Assembly (NCBI GenBank): GCA_028532855.1
Contig: JAQQAL010000015.1
Span: 1-62,430, forward strand
Origin: Candidatus Thalassospirochaeta sargassi
GTDB lineage: Bacteria; Spirochaetota; Spirochaetia; UBA9216
Length of the DNA: 62,430 nucleotides
Reading direction: 5' to 3'
Below the pieces are notes generated by a model. That model saw only the letters and a list, made by a program, of their open reading frames with translations. It was not told the DNA's origin and made no database searches. A program made the position numbers and the translations under genes. Positions 37,759 to 45,377 of the stretch are shown here, one piece after another (the first letter of the stretch is position 1; every line of letters begins with the position of its first letter).

Positions 37759-39066
37759 TTATACTTCCCTGATGGTTTCGGCAATATTTCCTTTGACAGC
37801 TGAAAGAGCAGGCAGAAGCCCCAGAACGCCGCCGAAACCGAGAGCCATGAAGACAGCCGTGAACAGAGCCGACAGCTTTATACCCGAATCGGCCTGAAAC
37901 TGTCCCGATACCTCGCCAAGCAGCGGCGAAATGCTTCCCATAACAGGGGTTGCCAGAATTAGCGCAAGGATCACACCTATAACAGCGCCAACAAGGCTGA
38001 GTGTGAGTGACCAGCTCCAGAACTCCCGTACAACAAGCTGCTGTGATGCACCGAGTGCCCTTTCAAGAGCAATCTCCCGTCTTCTGCTCAGCGACTCAAC
38101 AACCATTATGCTGAATATGCCCAGCGAGCTTGTAAGCAGCAGTACAATGCCCAGAATATTTACCGACACGGTAAACATGTCGACTGTGCTGCGCAGTTCC
38201 TGCATGTAGCTTGATTCTCCGTTCACAGAACCTTCCCAAACGAGAATGTCGATATCGTCCCCGTAGTTTGCGGTGAGCACCTGGTTTACAGATGATCTAG
38301 TCTTGGCGGCAGATGCGCCTTCACTTCGTACAACGAAAAGACCTGACATAAAGTCCAGCATCCTCTGAACGTTTGAACCCCCTGTTACCATCGAGGTGTA
38401 GGGGAAAATAAGATCTCCGATGCCGTATGCACGTCGGGTGACCTCAGCAGGTGTTTCAAACACGCCTGCAACGTTATAGCTGATGATTACGTTCTGCTCC
38501 CTTTGTCCCGGGCCCCTCTGCATCATCTCACCCGGAGGCTGAATATAGTTGCCTATCGCCTCTTCGGCAGAACCGTAGAGGGCTACAGCCATTTCTTCAG
38601 TTATCCAGACCTTCTTCTGCCCCATATCAATGTCTTCAGCAGACATCGGTGCGCCGGCAATAATATCCAGTCCAAAAACATCGAAATACTGTGAATCACT
38701 TCCGACTGCTGAGCGCAGGTCATAGCTTGTACCATTTGTTGTAAACTGGTTGAACGGTATTCTGAAGATGACGGCTGCGTTTTTAATTGTATCTACATCG
38801 CTTAATACGAAATCGAGGGCATTGCTGTCCCATTCGGACGGACGATTTTGTTCAACAGTGCCGTCAGAATCCCATTCGCCGTTGGCGACATACATGATCA
38901 CTCCATTTTCATCAAGTTGTCCGGATACCTCTTCTTCGAGAATGCTGCTTGCAGAAAATGATAGAATCAGGATTCCGGTACCTAGGGCTACGGCCGAAAG
39001 CGTAAGAATTATTTTCAGGGGCGATTTAGCCCAGTGCCTTAAAAGCATAGTTATAAATTTTTTCAC
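37759..39066 (-). CDS. MacB-type ABC permease, second subunit
   Basis: 435 residues. One N-terminal membrane helix (about 18-40) is followed by a large extracytoplasmic MacB_PCD domain and three C-terminal FtsX-type helices, the first near 'VNILGIVLLLTSSLGIFSIMVV'. It also has the 'SRRREIALERALGAS' cytoplasmic loop. It lacks an ATPase domain, which is a separate gene here. It is paired with the similar 453-residue permease just upstream (four-base overlap), so the transporter is probably a heterodimer. Confidence 0.9.
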   Translation of the reverse strand: MKKFITMLLRHWAKSPLKIILTLSAVALGTGILILSFSASSILEEEVSGQLDENGVIMYVANGEWDSDGTVEQNRPSEWDSNALDFVLSDVDTIKNAAVIFRIPFNQFTTNGTSYDLRSAVGSDSQYFDVFGLDIIAGAPMSAEDIDMGQKKVWITEEMAVALYGSAEEAIGNYIQPPGEMMQRGPGQREQNVIISYNVAGVFETPAEVTRRAYGIGDLIFPYTSMVTGGSNVQRMLDFMSGLFVVRSEGASAAKTRSSVNQVLTANYGDDIDILVWEGSVNGESSYMQELRSTVDMFTVSVNILGIVLLLTSSLGIFSIMVVESLSRRREIALERALGASQQLVVREFWSWSLTLSLVGAVIGVILALILATPVMGSISPLLGEVSGQFQADSGIKLSALFTAVFMALGFGGVLGLLPALSAVKGNIAETIREV

Positions 39067-40427
39067 GATGCACTCCTCATTGCCTGTGCAGGGTCAATTT
39101 TCATGAACTGGCGGGACGGAATCAGCCCGAACAGCGTGGTCAATCCGCCTGCAAGAACCGCTCCAATTGTGATGTAGAGCCAGGATCCCGCTTCAATCCC
39201 TGCAGCGGTTTCCATGTAGCCGCTTAAAGGTATAGCAAGCAACGCCCCTGCAATACCGCCTGATACTGCAAGTACCAGAGCCTCGGTCAGAAACAGTTTT
39301 CTGATGCTGTTCTTTGATGCCCCGAGGGCCATTAGTATACCTACATTTTTTTTCATTCTAAGAACACGGCTCATCATAATATTTGAAACATTTACAAGCG
39401 CAATGAAGAAACCTGCGGCTGAAAGAAACAGGATAAGCAGGCTGATGCCCGTATTTCTTGAAACAAGCTGTTCAGCTTCCGCTCTGGGGTTTGATATGAC
39501 AACCTGATCCTCCCCCAACTGTGATTCGAACCAATCGCTCAAAAGTACTGCTGTAGAATCGAGATCTTCCGGATCCTCGACTGCAAAGCGCAGCTGTGTA
39601 TCCATGAACCTCCTTCTGAATCCGCTGAAGCCTCCGGTCTCATCCTTATAAGGAGAGAAATATTCCTGGTCAAAGCCCTCCGACACCGGATTCATGATTC
39701 CAATTATTGTTTGGTAGCCTTCCCGGGAGAGAAGTTTTTTGCCCAGAAGTTCGTCGGCTTCCATCGATTCACCGGCAAGAAGGGCAGCAAGTTCAGAACC
39801 TAGCACAATAACATTTTCAGTGCCGGTAATATCCGCCTCTGAAATCAGGCTTCCGGATGATGCTGTTATGTCCCATGAGTTAAAAAACTGAGAGGTAACC
39901 TCATAGCCGCTTATCTCGTCGAATTCGGCGATTATGATGCTTGAATCTGCTTCCATCTCCGCTAATTCTTCTTCCGAAATTTGTATACCCTGTCTGTCGT
40001 CCGCCCGCGGCTCTCCGCCTCCTGCATTATCACCCCCGGGTGGGGACATATCTTCCGGCGGCCGCATGTTACCGGTATCTGCGGTAATCAGGTGCAGTCT
40101 GGAGTTATTCTGTACATATGCCCATTCGACGCCGGGTGCAAGATTAGCAGCTTCAAGGTCGGCTGCTGTCAATACAGCGTTTTCCTGGACAAGTTTTTCT
40201 TCAACAGGGTTTTCCATCTCGCTAGCTTCGCTTCGGGTGCTTATAACGAGTTCCCTGTATTCGGGAGAGCTCATAATCTGGTTTGAAAACTCCATGGTAT
40301 TCATTATCAGCGATAATCCTGCTGCAAATGCTCCGATTCCCAGGGCAACTGCAATTATCAGCAGTCCTGATTCGAGGGTACGATCGCGGAACCGGCGCAA
40401 AATGATTTTTACCGGTTCTTTAAACAT
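39063..40427 (-). CDS. MacB-type ABC permease, first subunit
   Basis: 453 residues with the MacB/FtsX plan: TM1 at about 20-42, a large periplasmic domain, and three C-terminal helices with the 'RMKKNVGILMALGASKNSIRKLFL' loop. The start at 40427 (MFKEPVKIIL) follows TGGAGG and overlaps the ATPase stop by eight bases. The periplasmic domain holds a Pro/Gly-rich low-complexity insertion near residues 115-140. No substrate can be inferred. Confidence 0.88.
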   Translation of the reverse strand: MFKEPVKIILRRFRDRTLESGLLIIAVALGIGAFAAGLSLIMNTMEFSNQIMSSPEYRELVISTRSEASEMENPVEEKLVQENAVLTAADLEAANLAPGVEWAYVQNNSRLHLITADTGNMRPPEDMSPPGGDNAGGGEPRADDRQGIQISEEELAEMEADSSIIIAEFDEISGYEVTSQFFNSWDITASSGSLISEADITGTENVIVLGSELAALLAGESMEADELLGKKLLSREGYQTIIGIMNPVSEGFDQEYFSPYKDETGGFSGFRRRFMDTQLRFAVEDPEDLDSTAVLLSDWFESQLGEDQVVISNPRAEAEQLVSRNTGISLLILFLSAAGFFIALVNVSNIMMSRVLRMKKNVGILMALGASKNSIRKLFLTEALVLAVSGGIAGALLAIPLSGYMETAAGIEAGSWLYITIGAVLAGGLTTLFGLIPSRQFMKIDPAQAMRSAS

Positions 40428-41112
40428 TCTGAGCCTCCAGATTCGGCGAGCCGGGGATAAGCATTCCGTCGCGCAGTTCAATCACATAGCCCGCTCGCCT
40501 GCCCTGTGCAGGGTTGTGTGTAACCATAACAACGGTAACTCCCCGCTTGTTTAATGATTCAAGGATCTCCATTATTTCCTCGCCCTTGTCGGACGGAAGG
40601 TTTCCAGTGGGCTCATCAGCAAGGATCAGATCAGGATCATTGGAAAGCGAACGGGCTATTGCAACCCTCTGCTGTTCACCGCCGGAAAGCATGGTGGGAA
40701 GGTGTGTCATTCTGTGGCCGAGGCCAACTTCCTGAAGCAGATCCACTGCCTTGTCCTTTCTTGTTTTATAGGGAATGCCCGCGTAGCTCATTGGAAGCAT
40801 CACATTCTCGATTGCTGACAGCTCAGGAAAGAGGTTGAAGCTCTGAAATATAAACCCGAAATGCTTGTTTCTGATTCTTGCCTGTTCCTTATCCGGAAGG
40901 GCGGTGATATCATAGTCCTCAAGAAAGTATTTACCCCCGGTCGCTGAATCAAGGATGCCCAGAATATGCATCATTGTAGATTTTCCTGAACCCGAAGGCC
41001 CCATTATTGCGGCATAGTCACCACGGTTTATTTCCAGACTTACATCTTTAAGGGCGTCAACTGTTGTTCCCCCAAGATCGTACTGTTTGCTTATATTTTC
41101 CAGTCTTATCAT
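40420..41112 (-). CDS. MacB/LolD-type ABC ATPase
   Basis: 230 residues. The Walker A is GPSGSGKST (about 39-47), the Q-loop is IFQSFNLFPELSA, the signature is LSGGEQQRVAIARSL, the Walker B is LILADEPTGNL, and the switch His is in MVTHNP. This subgroup powers mechanotransmission transporters of the MacB/LolCDE type. It is preceded by the membrane-fusion gene and followed by the two permeases with overlaps, so all are one operon. Confidence 0.95.
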   Translation of the reverse strand: MIRLENISKQYDLGGTTVDALKDVSLEINRGDYAAIMGPSGSGKSTMMHILGILDSATGGKYFLEDYDITALPDKEQARIRNKHFGFIFQSFNLFPELSAIENVMLPMSYAGIPYKTRKDKAVDLLQEVGLGHRMTHLPTMLSGGEQQRVAIARSLSNDPDLILADEPTGNLPSDKGEEIMEILESLNKRGVTVVMVTHNPAQGRRAGYVIELRDGMLIPGSPNLEAQNV

Positions 41113-41131
41113 CTTATTTCTCCTTAATTCA

Positions 41132-42427
41132 TTATTTGAGTACTACGAGCTCTTCATCTATGAAGCTCTGGTAGCTGCTTGTAATTATTTTATCGCCGGC
41201 CTTAAGCCCGCTGAGGATTTCAACTGTAGTCCCTTCTATGGAACCGTAGGTTACCTGTGTTTTATATGCCTTACCGTCTTCCACCTTATAGACCCATTTC
41301 TGACTGCCTGTTGTAAGGTAAGCACCGCGCGGAATCATAAGCACGTTTTCTTCTACCCCGAGGGTGATGCTGGCAACTGCTGAGGCCCCCGGGGTTAGTG
41401 TTTCTTCAGTTATTGGTTTTGCGCGGACTGTAATCATTGCCGACAGTCCATCCGAATCCATGCTTGCTATTTTCCCGATTTTTACAATCTCTGCCTTCAT
41501 TGTGTCCGAACCGATAGTTACTGTCATTTCACCGCCGATTTCAAGCAGATCAGCATACTGCTCGTATACATCAAAGTCGATGTATGATTGAGCCCGGTCA
41601 GCTACAATGAATAGCTCGTCGGCTTCTTCTATTACGCTTCCCTCAATAGCGAGATCCTCATTAATGCTCAGCACCTCTCCGGCGATGGGGCTCTTGATTC
41701 GTGAATCTTCAATATCTTCTTTTGTTATTTCAAGATTTGTTTCAATCTGGCTTATTGAAGCCTCTTGCTTCCGAATATCGATATTCATCATTACCTTTGC
41801 TTCTTCCAGGCTGATTTCATAATCTTCCTTCTCTTCCAGAAGCTCTTCGAGAACATCGACGGCGTCTTCATAATCCGTTTCGCGTGAACTTTTAAGTTCC
41901 GCAAGTTCTTTATATGCTGCTACATCTTCTTCTGCGTCTTTTATATCCTCCGCAAGTCTCTCTATGCTCAGATTAAGTGTCTTTATCTGATATTCGTAAC
42001 CGGTAATGATAGATTCAAGCTCAATTTCCGCCTGTTTCAGGCTGACTGTCAGGGTGTCAAGTTCATCTTCAAGATCCGGAACCTCCAGAGTTGCAAGAAT
42101 ATCTTCAGTTGTTATTATTGCGCCTTCTTCCGTCAGCAGTTCATCGGTGTAACCGTCTTCAGGGCTGACGATTGTCACCTGAGCAGGGAGTACAACTGTT
42201 CCACTGGCTTCAGTTGTTGATATAAGCTCGCCGGCATATACCTTTGCCGTTTCATATGATTTAATGCTTACTGTTTCAGCAGATTCCTGAAATTTGAAAA
42301 ATAAAAACACTCCGGCTCCAATTGCTGCAATTACAGCTAAAGTTATTATTCTGCCGAATCGCTTTTTTTTTGATGAGGAAGGTCCGACATTTTCAATATT
42401 AACTATCCTTTCCTGTTCCATGCTCAT
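41132..42427 (-). CDS. MacA-like periplasmic adaptor (membrane fusion protein)
   Basis: 431 residues. One N-terminal membrane anchor lies at about 27-46. A lipoyl/barrel-sandwich half follows, then a long acidic coiled-coil hairpin (about 115-235), the second lipoyl half with 'IKSPIAGEVLSINEDLAIEGS', a beta-barrel, and a C-terminal membrane-proximal domain. It would link the inner-membrane ABC pump to the TolC-like duct. It is the first gene of the five-gene efflux operon. GGAGAGG lies just before the ATG. The promoter carries triple repeats for a probable OmpR-type regulator. Confidence 0.92.
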   Translation of the reverse strand: MSMEQERIVNIENVGPSSSKKKRFGRIITLAVIAAIGAGVFLFFKFQESAETVSIKSYETAKVYAGELISTTEASGTVVLPAQVTIVSPEDGYTDELLTEEGAIITTEDILATLEVPDLEDELDTLTVSLKQAEIELESIITGYEYQIKTLNLSIERLAEDIKDAEEDVAAYKELAELKSSRETDYEDAVDVLEELLEEKEDYEISLEEAKVMMNIDIRKQEASISQIETNLEITKEDIEDSRIKSPIAGEVLSINEDLAIEGSVIEEADELFIVADRAQSYIDFDVYEQYADLLEIGGEMTVTIGSDTMKAEIVKIGKIASMDSDGLSAMITVRAKPITEETLTPGASAVASITLGVEENVLMIPRGAYLTTGSQKWVYKVEDGKAYKTQVTYGSIEGTTVEILSGLKAGDKIITSSYQSFIDEELVVLK

Positions 42428-42502
42428 TTTACCTCTCCGGAAATTTATTGCGTTTTATAGTAATGAATATACTCCTCAGCGAAGCGGTCATGGTTAAGGG
42501 AA

Positions 42503-42527
42503 TGTAAGCGCTGTGTAAACTATGTAA
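42503..42527. promoter_or_regulatory. Triple direct repeat between efflux operon and its two-component genes
   Basis: TGTAA starts at 42503, 42514 and 42523. Read on the minus strand this is TTTACA-N3-TTTACA-N5-CTTACA, followed after exactly 31 bp by a -10-like TATATT upstream of the MacA gene. Tandem repeats at roughly one helical turn are typical of OmpR-family binding. The identical layout at 32691-32716 supports a functional site. Confidence 0.6.
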
Positions 42528-42590
42528 AAAGAAATACTTGAAGCAGCTAAAATTATAGCGGAAAATGATTCAAACGGTTAATATATCTGC

Positions 42591-44321
42591 ATGGAAAGAG
42601 ATAAAATGCTGAACGGAGCATTTAAAGGTATAGTCGTAATTGTAACCTCGCTGGTTGTTTGCATTGCCATTATGATCGTGTACCAAACATTCGAAAAAAC
42701 TACTGAAGCTAATATCTTCAGGTTAACGGATGAAATAGAGGCCTCTGTAAGCAGGACGGTAACGACTGAGTATAGAAGATATTTAATTCTGCGGGATATA
42801 TGCAGTTCAGCTGCAGCTGATGATTCGGGAAGATCTATTGAACAAATTATTCAGGATAATTCAGTAATTTTCGGGTCTGACGGAGATATGTCGAACATGG
42901 TAAACGCAATCGGTTATTATCATGAAGAAAGGCCTGAAGCTGCACGAGAATATGATATAATAAGAGGTGAATGGCGAGAGCTGCCGGGAGTATTTGAGAA
43001 AAAGAAGGATGCAAGGTACCCTGATTTTGAATATACCGGATCAGATACTGAAAAAGGTAATTTTTATATGGTCCTTGGAATAAAGGACACCGGTATGGCA
43101 ATGTTTTTTGAACTCGACAGGGATGGTTTTATAGATAATTACGTAAAAGAACTTGTTGAATCCGTGAATACTGATTTTAAAATTGAGTGGTTTAGAGGAA
43201 TAGATGATGAAACGGCAGAGGTTCTCAAACAGCAATACAGGAGTGAGCCTTCAAGATACCGTTTCAGACCGCTTTCCATCCTTTTTAGATATGAACAGAA
43301 TAGGAAACCCCTTATTATTGAGATACCGAGTCTGTTTGAACTCAGGCGAACAATTTTAAGAGAAGATGACATGAGGGTCCCTCCGCAAAAACCGTTTCTG
43401 GTTCGCGCAGAGACCTATATAAAGATGATACATGAAGACGGTTCCTATTATCACGAAATAGAGCACAGAGCAGCCATCAATTTTCTGGAAACAGTTCTCA
43501 TATTTATTATAATCGGGATAACATTTGTACTGCTTCTTTTCCAGTTGCGTAGAACAAGTATTATGAGAGACAAGGAAAAGGAATTTGTTGCCTCAGTCAC
43601 ACACGAACTTCGAACCCCACTGACTGTAATCAGATCAGCAGCGGATAATCTTTCAACCGGAATTGTGCCTCCTGAAAAGCTTAAGGTTTACGGTGGCCTT
43701 ATCTCCGAACAATCCGACAGACTAGCAAATATGATTGAAGAGATTCTTCTGTATTCAAAATTTGAAGATAAACGTCGAAGTAATGAAAAAACTGTGGAAG
43801 TCGATCTGCCCACGCTCCTCTTGGGTATAAAACCGGGGCTGACTGCCTTATCGGAAGCATCAGGATGTAAATTGAACTGGGGAGAAGCCGGCTTACCGGA
43901 GAGAGTTGATACCCATCCGGAAATTATTACGCTGGCAATTAATAATCTTGTCACAAATGCTGTTAATCACGCCTATTCGGGGCATGATGGAGCCGCAAAA
44001 CGTGAAATCAGGGTCAAAATTAAATTGCTGATACCTGATAAGCTTGAAATCACAATAGAAGACGACGGCAGAGGTATTGACAGTCATGAACAGAAAAAGA
44101 TATTTGATCCGTTTTATCGGGATAATATAAGTCGAAGCAGGCAGGAGAAGGGCAGCGGTCTCGGACTGTTTATTACCCAGAGAAAAGCGGTTATTGCCGG
44201 CGGCAGGCTTTCTATAGAAAGTCCCTATCGAAGAATAGATGGTAGCAAGCCATCCGGTTGCCGCTTTAAATTAACCCTGCCTTGTAAAGTTATAAACAAT
44301 ATGGAGAAGGCCGATGGCTGA
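42591..44321 (+). CDS. Sensor histidine kinase
   Basis: 576 residues. TM1 is at about 12-32, a periplasmic sensor domain of about 265 residues is not recognised, and TM2 is at about 298-318. A dimerisation domain follows with the phospho-accepting H338 in 'VASVTHELRTPLTV'. The ATP-binding domain has 'NNLVTNAVNHA', 'EDDGRGID' and 'GSGLGLFITQ'. It overlaps the response regulator by eight bases and is divergent from the efflux operon, so it probably senses a compound the pump exports or an envelope stress. No clear Shine-Dalgarno precedes the first ATG; TAATAT lies six bases upstream. Confidence 0.94.
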   Translation: MERDKMLNGAFKGIVVIVTSLVVCIAIMIVYQTFEKTTEANIFRLTDEIEASVSRTVTTEYRRYLILRDICSSAAADDSGRSIEQIIQDNSVIFGSDGDMSNMVNAIGYYHEERPEAAREYDIIRGEWRELPGVFEKKKDARYPDFEYTGSDTEKGNFYMVLGIKDTGMAMFFELDRDGFIDNYVKELVESVNTDFKIEWFRGIDDETAEVLKQQYRSEPSRYRFRPLSILFRYEQNRKPLIIEIPSLFELRRTILREDDMRVPPQKPFLVRAETYIKMIHEDGSYYHEIEHRAAINFLETVLIFIIIGITFVLLLFQLRRTSIMRDKEKEFVASVTHELRTPLTVIRSAADNLSTGIVPPEKLKVYGGLISEQSDRLANMIEEILLYSKFEDKRRSNEKTVEVDLPTLLLGIKPGLTALSEASGCKLNWGEAGLPERVDTHPEIITLAINNLVTNAVNHAYSGHDGAAKREIRVKIKLLIPDKLEITIEDDGRGIDSHEQKKIFDPFYRDNISRSRQEKGSGLGLFITQRKAVIAGGRLSIESPYRRIDGSKPSGCRFKLTLPCKVINNMEKADG

Positions 44322-45057
44322 AGAGAAAAAGAAAATACTTATAGTTGAAGATGAGCCTGGTGTTCAGATTACCCTTGAAGACAGACTTAACTCTGAGGGA
44401 TACAATGTAACCGTACGCGGAGACGGAATAGAGGGTGAGAAGGAAATACTGACCGGCAATCATGATCTGGTTCTGCTTGATGTCATGATGCCCGGAAAGG
44501 ATGGTTTTTCAGTTTGCAGAGATGTGCGCAAGGCCGGAGTTGAAACTCCGATTCTGATGCTAACTGCACGAGATACAAATATAGATACTGTTACAGGGCT
44601 GCGCTTCGGTGCGGATGACTATCTTCCTAAGCCCTTCGACATGCAGGTACTGCTTGCACGCATTGAAGCACTTCTGCGCAGGGCCGCCTCCAAACAGCAG
44701 ACTGCCGGCGGGGCCGCAGCTGATTCACCTGCGGGGCAGCAGCCGGAGAAGGTCGTTTTCGGACGTTTCATCCTTGACCGCTCCCGCGGCCTGCTTGAAC
44801 AGAAGCTCGATGACGGCAGCGTGGAGGCTGTTGAACTCAATGCCCAGGAATATAAGCTTCTTGAATACCTTGCCCAGCACAGCGGCCGGATAATAAGCCG
44901 TAATGCAATCCTGGATGATGTCTGGGGCTATGAAAGCGAGATAACTACCCGTACTGTTGATGTGCATATTGCCAAACTCAGGCAGCGGCTCGGCGAATCC
45001 GAGATGCCGCGGCACATCCTTACATACCGCGGGCGGGGTTATAAGTTCGAGCTTTAA
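44314..45057 (+). CDS. OmpR-family response regulator
   Basis: 247 residues. The receiver domain has acidic E12/D13, phospho-acceptor D56 in 'LVLLDVMMPG', T in LTARD and K in PKPFD. An unusually long Ala/Gln-rich linker spans about 128-150. A winged-helix DNA-binding domain closes with 'TRTVDVHIAKLRQRLG' and 'TYRGRGYKFEL'. It pairs with the overlapping kinase. The triple TGTAA repeats upstream of the kinase and pump genes are its likely binding site. Confidence 0.95.
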   Translation: MAEEKKKILIVEDEPGVQITLEDRLNSEGYNVTVRGDGIEGEKEILTGNHDLVLLDVMMPGKDGFSVCRDVRKAGVETPILMLTARDTNIDTVTGLRFGADDYLPKPFDMQVLLARIEALLRRAASKQQTAGGAAADSPAGQQPEKVVFGRFILDRSRGLLEQKLDDGSVEAVELNAQEYKLLEYLAQHSGRIISRNAILDDVWGYESEITTRTVDVHIAKLRQRLGESEMPRHILTYRGRGYKFEL

Positions 45058-45113
45058 CTGATTGAAAAATATGCTTGAATGAAACCGCCTGTGGATGTAT
45101 CATTTACTCATTC

Positions 45114-45184
45114 GCGGCTGTCGTATAATGGTAATACCCGAGCTTCCCAAGCTCGTGCCGGGGGTTCGATTCCCCTCAGCCGCT
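45114..45184 (+). tRNA. tRNA-Gly (anticodon CCC)
   Basis: 71 nt plus no encoded CCA. The acceptor stem GCGGCTG/CAGCCGC is perfect. The D arm is GTAT/ATAC. The anticodon stem CGAGC/GCTCG holds the loop TTCCCAA with CCC at 45146-45148. The T arm is GGGGG/CCCCT with loop TTCGATT, and the discriminator is T. A terminator follows after two bases. Its 3' end is duplicated at 45349-45370. Confidence 0.95.
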
Positions 45185-45370
45185 ATGACCCCAGAAGGGG
45201 TCTTTTTTTTAAAACTGTTAAAATGAATTATGCAACTCGTTCGGGGAATCGAACTGAACGAGCGCGCGGAGCGTAAGGTACGCAGGGACGCGTACCGCGA
45301 GCGAGGGAGGCGGCCTGGAGGAGCAAACACGGAGTTTGCGACGGATGGCGATTCCCCTCAGCCGCTATGA
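45167..45370. repeat. 22-bp direct repeat of the tRNA 3' end bounding a 160-bp structured element
   Basis: The 22 bases covering the end of tRNA-Gly (45167-45188) recur exactly at 45349-45370. The 160 bp between them contain the tRNA terminator, a hairpin CTCGTTC/GAACGAG whose loop carries GGGGAATCG (an inverted copy of the T-arm CGATTCCCC), a G+C-rich stretch and a small hairpin GCAAAC/GTTTGC. The layout resembles a tiny integrated element or an att-site scar, or a member of a palindromic repeat family. No gene lies inside. Confidence 0.6.
45187..45210 (+). terminator. Intrinsic terminator of tRNA-Gly
   Basis: GACCCC (45187-45192) pairs with GGGGTC (45197-45202) around an AGAA loop, followed by eight T. 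This is a textbook rho-independent terminator. Confidence 0.9.
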
Positions 45371-45377
45371 TCAAGTA

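Noticed and set aside
45213-45348. A second tRNA after tRNA-Gly
   Set aside because: Only the T-arm and acceptor 3' end are duplicated; there is no anticodon arm or 5' acceptor half.
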